Shown: in pieces, positions 13,818 through 19,217 of the stretch
How the letters are laid out: each line of letters starts with the position of its first letter
Numbering within the stretch: position 1 is the first letter of the stretch
NCBI GenBank assembly: GCA_020347585.1
Contig: CP070733.1
Location: 2,334,174-2,353,390, forward strand
Direction: 5' to 3'
DNA from: Pseudomonadota bacterium
GTDB lineage: Bacteria; Pseudomonadota; Gammaproteobacteria; CAMYNG01
DNA: 19,217 nt
Notes under the pieces: model-generated
What the model saw: only the letters and a program-made list of their open reading frames with translations
What the model was told of the DNA's origin: nothing
Databases searched by the model: none
Program-made: the position numbers and the translations under genes

Positions 13818-14093
13818 TCAGACGCTGCCCTCTGCTTCGTGCGCAGGGCTACCGCTCTGCCCCAACGTCGGCCAGGGATGGGCGGTACACACCGACACCC
13901 AGGTCCGGTGGTCGGTGGCCAACATGGCCTCTGCAACCCGCATCGCCTGGGCGAAGCTATTGGCGTAGATCAACGCATAGTTCATGCGGCTGGTCGAATC
14001 GCGAAAATATCCTACCCGCCACGGTTCGACACCTGCGCGTCTGCGACCTGCTCCCGTGGTGATATCCAATGAAACCCCCCCTACCTGATTCAT
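13818..14093 (-). CDS. Possible small protein of unknown function
   Basis: A 91-codon reading frame in a 532-bp stretch that otherwise holds no gene. ATG 14093 has a strong GGAGG 9 nt upstream, and codon use in the second half (third positions rich in G/C) is like that of neighbouring genes. The middle part, WRVGYFRDSTSRMNYALIY then ANSFAQAMRVAEAML, looks like a folded alpha-helical segment. I do not recognise the family, and there is no signal peptide or membrane segment. Overlapping frames on the plus strand have no ribosome site. The rest of the gap, 14094-14308, shows nothing I can name. Confidence 0.4.
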   Translation of the reverse strand: MNQVGGVSLDITTGAGRRRAGVEPWRVGYFRDSTSRMNYALIYANSFAQAMRVAEAMLATDHRTWVSVCTAHPWPTLGQSGSPAHEAEGSV

Positions 14094-14308
14094 GGTTGTT
14101 CGCCTCCGCCGCAAGTTGAGCGACGACGATAACAACCGTTCGGGGAAAAACCTTGTCTGGAAGCGCCAACCGGTTGTTGAGATACGCCCTATTGCCCGCT
14201 GGTTTGCGCGGACGCACGGACGGCATCGCTATCATCGGTTTGCTGGACTCGCAGCCGGCTCGGAGAAGCTGGATGTGGGTTTCTGATTATCGAGTGCAGC
14301 GCGCCGGC

Positions 14309-15007
14309 CTATGGCAAGTCGAACAGCAGCACCTCGGAAGCGGACTTGCCGGTGAGAGTCACGTGGCCTTCGGCGCGGATAATCGCACCGTCGCCACCTG
14401 AGAGCATCTCGCCATTGACTGTCAGGGTGCCGCTCACCACATGCACGAAGGCCTGACGACCGATCTCGAACGGATGGCTAACCGTGTCACGGTCGGTAAG
14501 TTGCGTGCCATAGAGCCGGGCGTCCTGGTGAATACGCAGCGATCCGTCGCGACCGTCTGGGGAGGCGAGCAGGCATAGACGCCCATGGCGTTCGGCATAC
14601 GGGAAGGCCTTTTGTTCGTAGCTTGGTGCATAGCCGTTGCGATCCGGGAGCATCCAAATTTGTAGAAAGTGCACCGGTGCGTCTCCTGACGCGTTGTACT
14701 CGCTGTGGGTGACACCGGTGCCGGCACTCATGCGCTGTACCTCGCCTGGTCGAATGACCGAGCCATTACCTATGTTGTCGCGGTGTTCGAGCGCGCCATC
14801 AAGCACGTAACTGATGATCTCCATGTTGCGATGGCCGTGCGTACCGAAGCCCGCACCCGGCGCCACGGTGTCGTCATTGATCACACGCAGTGCCGAGATA
14901 CCCATGCGCTCGGGGTCAAAGTAGTTCGCGAACGAAAATGTGTGACGGCTATCAAGCCAGCCATAGCGACTTCGACCGCGATCTTTGGATTTGCGCACGA
15001 CGATCAT
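14309..15007 (-). CDS. Pirin-family bicupin protein
   Basis: A 232-residue bicupin of the YhhW/pirin family. Metal ligands are in place: His57 and His59 in FGTHGHRNMEI, and His101 and Glu103 in VTHSEYNAS. The start SRYGWLDSRHTFSFANYFDP and the VQRMSAGTGV segment are typical. Bacterial pirins of this type can have quercetin 2,3-dioxygenase activity and have been linked to redox or metabolic regulation. The natural role here is open. GAGGA lies upstream of the ATG at 15007. It follows the DoxX gene by 65 bp on the same strand, and this pair is divergent from the LysR gene, which probably regulates it. Confidence 0.92.
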   Translation of the reverse strand: MIVVRKSKDRGRSRYGWLDSRHTFSFANYFDPERMGISALRVINDDTVAPGAGFGTHGHRNMEIISYVLDGALEHRDNIGNGSVIRPGEVQRMSAGTGVTHSEYNASGDAPVHFLQIWMLPDRNGYAPSYEQKAFPYAERHGRLCLLASPDGRDGSLRIHQDARLYGTQLTDRDTVSHPFEIGRQAFVHVVSGTLTVNGEMLSGGDGAIIRAEGHVTLTGKSASEVLLFDLP

Positions 15008-15072
15008 CTAGATGAGTTCCTCGGTTGAGCGGGTGACCGTCCATCGCGCCTCGGACGGCCACCCCCGTTGAG

Positions 15073-15471
15073 CTAGTGTGCGGCAGCGGTTCGCATCTTC
15101 AACCGGCTGTCGATACTGATGGTTTCGCGTACGTCCTGCCCGGCGAGGATCAGCAGGCCACCGGCAATGGCGAGGTTCTTCATGAACATGATCATCTGCA
15201 TCTGGTCGCCAAAATTGGCGTGGAACACCCCCGCGGCGATGACGCTGAATCCGGCCAGCGCTAGTGCTGCCCAGCGTTGTTGCCATCCCACGATCAGCGC
15301 CACCGCACCGCCCACCTCGAGCAGTATCACCAAGGGCAGGAGGCCGCCTGGGACGCCCATGGCTTCCATGTACTGCTGGGTGCCGGCGTAACCAGTTATC
15401 TTGGTCAGGCCAGCCATCAGGAAGATGTGTGCGAGAAGGATGCGTCCCGCCAGGTTGCCAATCTTTTGCAT
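15073..15471 (-). CDS. DoxX-family membrane protein
   Basis: A 132-residue inner-membrane protein with four hydrophobic segments: RILLAHIFLMAGLTKI, then LLPLVILLEVGGAVALIVG, then WAALALAGFSVIAAGVFHA, then MFMKNLAIAGGLLILAG. FLMAGLTKI and the FHxxF-type FHANFGD segment are family features. DoxX proteins resemble a subunit of archaeal thiosulfate:quinone oxidoreductase, but most bacterial members are of unknown function and are induced by stress. The ATG at 15471 has GGAGG 8 nt upstream. It is the first gene after the LysR-controlled divergent region, with the pirin gene behind it. Confidence 0.9.
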   Translation of the reverse strand: MQKIGNLAGRILLAHIFLMAGLTKITGYAGTQQYMEAMGVPGGLLPLVILLEVGGAVALIVGWQQRWAALALAGFSVIAAGVFHANFGDQMQMIMFMKNLAIAGGLLILAGQDVRETISIDSRLKMRTAAAH

Positions 15472-15573
15472 TGCTGTGTCCTCCGTGGGTTGATTCAGGG
15501 CGCTTCGAAAAGCGTCGGATAAAACTATAGATTGATTCGTTAGATAAAAAAGCGCAAAATATTGTGTAATTCA

Positions 15574-15588
15574 ATCTATTAATTAGAT
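15574..15588. promoter_or_regulatory. LysR-type recognition box between doxX and lysR genes
   Basis: ATCTA-TTAAT-TAGAT has perfect 5-bp arms and contains the classical T-N11-A form (T15575 to A15587). It sits just upstream of the AGAGG and ATG of the LysR gene. A second, looser half-site is found near 15527-15547. The sequences ATAGATTGA (15527-15535) and TCAATCTAT (15571-15579) are exact inverse copies. The arrangement suits a LysR tetramer controlling both directions. Confidence 0.6.
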
Positions 15589-15600
15589 AAGAGGCCGTCT

Positions 15601-16524
15601 ATGAGCACTCCCCGAGTTACTCTCGATCAGTGGCGCACGTTGCAGGCGGTGGTTGACTACGGCGGCTACGCGCAGGCCGCACAGCAACTGCATCGCAGTC
15701 AGTCGTCGGTGAGTTATGCCATCTCCCGTTTGCAGGAGCAGCTTGGTGTGGCGTTGTTGCGCGTCGAGGGTCGCAAGGCACAGCTCACTGAGGCCGGCGA
15801 GGCGCTGTTGCTGCGTTCGCGCCCCCTGGTGCAGGCGGCCGTAGAGCTCGAGCAGCTGGCGCACAGCTTGGGCCAGGGCTGGGAGCCCGAGGTGCGGCTG
15901 GTGGTTGACGCCGCCTTCCCTACCGGGCTGCTAATGCAGGCCCTGCGCCGCTTTGAACCGCTGTGCCCCAACACCACGGTGCAGCTCAGCGAGGTGGTCC
16001 TGACGGGTGCCGATGAGGCGCTCGAGGAAGGGCGCGCGGACCTTGCCGTTGGCGAGCGCGTGCCGTCCCGCTTCCTCGGCGACCCGCTCATCGGCATTGA
16101 GTTTGTAGCCGTCGCCGCGCCAGATCATCCCCTGCATGGGTTGGGGCGCGAGGTTGCCCTTGGCGATCTGGAGCGTGAGCGGCAGGTGATAGTTCGTGAC
16201 TCTGGGATGCGCCGTCAGCGCGACACTGGCTGGCTGGGCGCCGAACAGCGCTGGACGGTCAGCAGTATCGACAGCGCCGTGGCAGCGGTGTGTGCCGGGC
16301 TGGGTTTCGCCTGGCTACCGCGCCACGCGATCGCGGCGCAACTCCGGGACGGTGCGCTGGCGCCAGTCGCACTGGGTAAGGGACAGGTCTACCGGGCGCA
16401 GCTGTTCCTGGTCTATGGGCAGCACAATCCCGGCCCGGCGGTACGGCAACTGGCCGGGCTGTTGGAGGACCTTGCAGGTGCCGAGCGGCTTGAAAAAGCG
16501 AAGCCGCGGCGCGGCGGTAATTAA
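15601..16524 (+). CDS. LysR-family transcriptional regulator
   Basis: A 307-residue LTTR. The winged helix-turn-helix covers about residues 6-65 (AQAAQQLHRSQSSVSYAISR, then the wing RVEGRKAQLTEAG). A linker helix follows, then the effector-binding domain from about 95, with GRADLAVGE and GLGFAWLPRHAI as typical strands. An AGAGG lies 7 nt before the ATG. The C-terminus runs past the usual end as a basic tail (EKAKPRRGGN). The gene is divergent from the doxX and pirin genes, with a probable LysR box in the 129-bp gap, so it most likely controls them and itself. The effector is unknown. Its stop overlaps the convergent AlgH stop by 4 bp. Confidence 0.93.
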   Translation: MSTPRVTLDQWRTLQAVVDYGGYAQAAQQLHRSQSSVSYAISRLQEQLGVALLRVEGRKAQLTEAGEALLLRSRPLVQAAVELEQLAHSLGQGWEPEVRLVVDAAFPTGLLMQALRRFEPLCPNTTVQLSEVVLTGADEALEEGRADLAVGERVPSRFLGDPLIGIEFVAVAAPDHPLHGLGREVALGDLERERQVIVRDSGMRRQRDTGWLGAEQRWTVSSIDSAVAAVCAGLGFAWLPRHAIAAQLRDGALAPVALGKGQVYRAQLFLVYGQHNPGPAVRQLAGLLEDLAGAERLEKAKPRRGGN

Positions 16525-17210
16525 CCTGGATGCAGGCGGAGGGGCACAGGAAGTCGCTCGTCTGGCTTGTGCCTCACCCAGTGACCGGAGGCGGTGCGCA
16601 TCAGGTCCATCCAGGTCTTGCTGTGGTCGTCCTCGAAGATGAGCGTGCGGTCGGCGGGTAGCACATTCCACGCGCCGTGCTCCAGCTCTGCCTGCAGCTG
16701 GCCGGGCGCCCAGCTCGCCAGGCCGGCATAGATACGCAACTCGCCGCCCCGACGTTCGGCACCTACCAGGCGCTCGAGTACTTCCAGATTGCCGCTCAGA
16801 TACAGGTCATCCATGACATGCATGGCATCGTCCGGCTTGTCCGCGGCGCTGAACAAGAATACCAGGGAGTGCTGGCGCACCGGGCCGCCCCAGTACACTT
16901 TGTCGGCGCTACCGCGCAGCGTGCCGTTTTCCTCCAATACCTCGCCAAGGTTGAAGCGCGTCTCGCGGTTTATGATGACGCCGATAGTGCCATCGTCGTC
17001 GTGGCCGGCAATAAATACGACCGAATGATAGAAATTGGGATCGGTCAGGTCGGGCGTGGCGACCAGAAAGTCGCCCGCCACGATGCGCTCGCTGCGGGGC
17101 GGTTCGGTTTGCGCGCGCGGGTCGCTGGTCAGCACCAGTAGCGCCGCGCACAGCATCAGGCCGGCGGTAGTCAGGGCCGCCGCGGTTTTCGGTCGGGATC
17201 CGGCTGTCAT
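16521..17210 (-). CDS. YqgE/AlgH-family protein with an N-terminal export or anchor segment
   Basis: A 229-residue protein of the UPF0301 (YqgE/AlgH) family. The family domain starts near residue 45 with GDFLVATPDLTDPNFYHSV, then GTIGVIINRE, VYWGGPV, DDLYLSGNLEVL, and YAGLASWAPGQLQAEL with GAWNVLPAD. Known members are cytoplasmic and about 185-190 residues long, and their function is not settled; AlgH was linked to alginate gene regulation in Pseudomonas. This one has about 40 extra N-terminal residues with the hydrophobic stretch TAAALTTAGLMLCAALLVLT, like a signal or membrane anchor. The start is ATG at 17210, with GGAGGTG 9 nt upstream. A longer in-frame start at 17261 does not change this. 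It is divergent from pilU. Confidence 0.87.
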   Translation of the reverse strand: MTAGSRPKTAAALTTAGLMLCAALLVLTSDPRAQTEPPRSERIVAGDFLVATPDLTDPNFYHSVVFIAGHDDDGTIGVIINRETRFNLGEVLEENGTLRGSADKVYWGGPVRQHSLVFLFSAADKPDDAMHVMDDLYLSGNLEVLERLVGAERRGGELRIYAGLASWAPGQLQAELEHGAWNVLPADRTLIFEDDHSKTWMDLMRTASGHWVRHKPDERLPVPLRLHPG

Positions 17211-17353
17211 GATTCGGCGCACCTCCGGGCGGTTCGGCGCCTCCCTGCGGAACGGACGCACACGGCTTGGGGCTGATGGGGTTGGCCGCTCATGAGCGTC
17301 TTCCGCAATAATAGCCCATCGCCGTTCACGGTGCGGCAGTCGCGCCGGGTGGC

Positions 17354-17382
17354 TGGATAACGCACAGTGCCAACTGTATGAT
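17354..17382 (+). promoter_or_regulatory. Predicted promoter of pilU
   Basis: TGGATA (17354-17359) and TATGAT (17377-17382) are 17 bp apart, about 46 bp before the pilU ATG. GATAAT at 17380-17385 is an overlapping -10 alternative. The -35 matches the sigma70 consensus at 4 of 6 positions. Confidence 0.4.
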
Positions 17383-17428
17383 AATCGACCCGTTTTCGTG
17401 ACGCCCCCACGGGCTGGAGCACCAAGGC

Positions 17429-18523
17429 ATGGATATCACGCCCTACTTGAAATTGATGGTCGAGCGCAATGCGTCCGACATGTATCTCAGCACGGGGGCA
17501 CCGCCCAACGTCAAGATCGAGGGCGTGACTGCGCCGGTGGGCAAGACCGCGGCCGCACCGGGTGTGGTCAAGAAGATCGCCGCAAGTCTGGTGACGGAGG
17601 ATCAGATGAAGGCGTTCGAGGAAAGCCTCGAGCTGGACACGGCGATTTCCATTCCCGACGTGGGCCGCTTCCGCGTCAATCTGTTTGTACAGCGTGGCGA
17701 GGTTTCGATGGTGGTGCGCTACGTCAAGTGGGATGTGCCCAGCCTCGAGCAACTCAGGCTGCCGCCGGCACTCGCGGACCTGATTATGGAACCACGCGGA
17801 CTGATCATCGTCGCGGGTTCAACGGGTGCGGGCAAGTCGACTACGCTTGCATCGATGATCGATCACCGTAACCGCAACAAGTCCGGGCACATTCTCACCA
17901 TTGAAGACCCTATCGAATTCATCCACAAGCACAATCGCTCGATCGTGAACCAGCGTGAGGTGGGACTCGATACGGCGTCTTACGCAGAGGCATTGCGGCG
18001 TGCGGTGCGCGAGGCGCCTGATGTCATCATGATCGGCGAGATTCGCGATCACGATGTCATGAAGCAGGCGCTCTCCTATGCCGACACCGGACACCTGTGT
18101 CTGGCCACACTGCACGCGACCAACGCCGATCAGGCCATGGACCGCATCATCAATTTCCTGCCGGATGTGCCGCGCGAGCAACTGTTGATGGATTTGTCGC
18201 TCAATCTGCGCGCCGTGATTTCTCAGCGCCTGCTGCGCAGCACCGACGGCAAGCGCGTGGCGGCCACCGAGATCATCCAGAACACGCCATATGTGAAGGC
18301 GCTGCTACGCGACGGCGATATTCACAAGATAAAGTCAGCGATGGAAGAGGCGCCGGAGAACGTAATGCACACCTTTGACCAGGACATCATGCGGCTGTAC
18401 CAGGCCAAAAAGGTCGCCCTCGAAGAGGCAATGGAGCACGCCGACGATTCAGAACACATGCGCCTCAAGCTACGCCTGGGCGGGCACGACCTCACGGGCG
18501 AAGCCGACGATATCTACGGCTAA
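17429..18523 (+). CDS. pilU: Type IV pilus retraction ATPase, PilU type
   Basis: A 364-residue hexameric ATPase of the PilT/PilU group that powers pilus retraction from the cytoplasmic side. The N-terminal PAS-like domain begins MDITPYLKLMVERNASDMYLS. Walker A GSTGAGKST is at 130-138, the Asp box LTIEDPIEF at 156-164, Walker B DVIMIGEIRD at 198-207 and the His box GHLCLATLHA at 221-230. The sequence, including HATNADQAMDRIINFLP, fits PilU rather than PilT, so it is probably a PilT-dependent accessory. PilT itself is not in the window. GGAG lies 9 nt before the ATG. The DsrC-like gene follows after 110 bp on the same strand. Confidence 0.88.
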   Translation: MDITPYLKLMVERNASDMYLSTGAPPNVKIEGVTAPVGKTAAAPGVVKKIAASLVTEDQMKAFEESLELDTAISIPDVGRFRVNLFVQRGEVSMVVRYVKWDVPSLEQLRLPPALADLIMEPRGLIIVAGSTGAGKSTTLASMIDHRNRNKSGHILTIEDPIEFIHKHNRSIVNQREVGLDTASYAEALRRAVREAPDVIMIGEIRDHDVMKQALSYADTGHLCLATLHATNADQAMDRIINFLPDVPREQLLMDLSLNLRAVISQRLLRSTDGKRVAATEIIQNTPYVKALLRDGDIHKIKSAMEEAPENVMHTFDQDIMRLYQAKKVALEEAMEHADDSEHMRLKLRLGGHDLTGEADDIYG

Positions 18524-18633
18524 CTCACACCCCACCCGTCACCTTCCCGTGTTGCATTCATTGCAGGGCGGTCCATACTTGGTTGAAGAGCACGCTGCGC
18601 TGCATTGCTGCTGCGCACCATGGAGGATCCGCA

Positions 18634-18996
18634 ATGACGAACGAAATGACCGACAGGGAAAAAGAGCAACGTGTACTTGGTATCCATACCGAAGATACTG
18701 TATTTGAGCAATGGACCCGTGCGGCTGCCGAAGAAATCGCCGCTGACGAAGGTGTGCATCTGGCCGAGGCCCACTGGAACGTTGTGGAGTTTCTGCGCGA
18801 TTATTATCAGAGCAACGGTATCCCCGAGCATGCGCGCCAATTGAGTGATGCGCTGTCGGCGCGCTTTGCTGCCGACGGTGGCCTGAAGTACCTGTACACG
18901 CTGTTTCCCAAGGGGCCAGTGAACCAGGGCAACCGCATCGCCGGGGTGCCGGTACCGTCCGACAGCGCCGATCCGTCGTTCGGATCCGTGTCCTGA
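18634..18996 (+). CDS. DsrC/TusE-fold protein lacking both functional cysteines
   Basis: A 120-residue protein of the DsrC/TusE family. Family sequence is clear: EAHWNVVEFLRDYYQSNGI at 46-63, then KYLYTLFPKGP at 85-95. In DsrC the two C-terminal cysteines carry sulfur as a trisulfide, and TusE keeps one for tRNA thiolation. Here the CysB position is Asn100 (QGNRIAG) and the CysA position is Ser111, and the protein contains no cysteine at all. It therefore cannot act as a sulfur carrier. Cysteine-less relatives have been grouped as regulatory sulfur-related proteins (RspA). ATG 18634 is chosen for GGAGG 7 nt upstream. A longer frame begins at 18583. No dsr or tus genes are near. Confidence 0.85.
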   Translation: MTNEMTDREKEQRVLGIHTEDTVFEQWTRAAAEEIAADEGVHLAEAHWNVVEFLRDYYQSNGIPEHARQLSDALSARFAADGGLKYLYTLFPKGPVNQGNRIAGVPVPSDSADPSFGSVS

Positions 18997-19005
18997 CCGC
19001 TCATA

Positions 19006-19217
19006 TCAGTCGCCGTGTCGCCGGCGCGCGTAACCCGGTGGCGTAGCGATGCGGCGGTAGTTTCCGAGATCCCCCTGCAGGTAGAGCACTCCGTCGTGTT
19101 CCACAAAGGCGACCGTAGCAAGCGGATCGCCGTGACGGCGAAACCGCCGTGTGCCCACCGCAATCAGGGCGCGCTTTTCGCTGTCACCTGTCACTGTGTA
19201 CAGCGTGCCCGACTCGA
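19006..19217 (-). CDS. Hypothetical protein, 3' part only
   Basis: About 70 C-terminal residues are visible and the frame stays open to the window edge, so the start lies outside. Segments such as LYTVTGDSEKRALIAVGTRR, ATVAFVEHDGVLYLQGDLG and YRRIATPPGYARRRHGD suggest a small beta-rich domain with a basic tail. I do not recognise the family. A GTG at 19194 is in frame, but because the coding continues upstream without a stop, I treat it as internal. The gene converges on the DsrC-like gene, with 9 bp between the stops. Confidence 0.5.
   Translation of the reverse strand, partial: ESGTLYTVTGDSEKRALIAVGTRRFRRHGDPLATVAFVEHDGVLYLQGDLGNYRRIATPPGYARRRHGD

Noticed and set aside
13783..13915. 11-bp exact inverted repeat (CCGACCACCGG and CCGGTGGTCGG)
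   Set aside because: The arms are 111 bp apart and one lies inside the small gene candidate. There is no transposase, target duplication or other sign of a mobile element, so chance is likely.
18970..18986. Short hairpin GATCCG-N5-CGGATC at the end of the DsrC-like gene
   Set aside because: It is within the coding sequence, has only 6 bp of stem and no T-run.

Overview
The window reads as chromosomal DNA of a GC-rich gammaproteobacterium. LpxD and YqgE/AlgH homologues point to a Gram-negative envelope, and PilU, a DsrC/TusE-family protein, DUF898 and several periplasmic enzymes fit the same group. This assignment is inferred from gene families. I see no rRNA, tRNA, CRISPR array, insertion sequence or phage gene. 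Genes are dense and mostly intact, and only the two ends are cut.

Left part (1-3542, all minus). A four-gene run encodes an ArsR-family repressor, an AHSA1/SRPBCC protein, a TfoX-N protein and an antibiotic-biosynthesis-monooxygenase (ABM) protein cut by the window edge. The ArsR promoter, a perfect 34-bp palindrome and the ATG overlap, which suggests a leaderless, self-repressed transcript. Next come an LpxD-like acyltransferase and a ketohexokinase-like PfkB sugar kinase, with a textbook CRP/FNR-type site upstream of the kinase.

Middle (3884-10203). A DUF898 membrane protein is translationally coupled to a membrane-anchored M48 metalloprotease, followed by a Gfa-type zinc protein. On the minus strand lies the most interesting block: a compact three-gene operon of a cysteine-rich radical-SAM enzyme resembling the MJ0619/tetraether-lipid-synthase (Tes) group, an exported DUF547 protein and a cysteine-rich SAM methyltransferase. 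A divergent single-domain rhodanese starts from a promoter covered by an AT-rich palindrome and ends in a clear intrinsic terminator.

Right part (10329-19217). A CapA-like phosphoesterase and an exported MBL-fold hydrolase are followed by a convergent lytic transglycosylase, an unrecognised exported protein and a possible small gene. A pirin/DoxX pair is divergent from a LysR regulator with a good T-N11-A box. An AlgH-family protein with an unusual N-terminal export or anchor segment is divergent from a PilU-type retraction ATPase. Downstream of pilU is a DsrC/TusE-fold protein lacking both functional cysteines. The last gene, on the minus strand, is cut by the window end.

Main themes are small-molecule-responsive self-regulated units (ArsR, rhodanese operator, LysR), envelope maintenance (LpxD, M48, transglycosylase, AlgH, PilU) and sulfur-related proteins (rhodanese, DsrC-like). 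The radical-SAM/DUF547/methyltransferase operon is the best candidate for an undescribed pathway.
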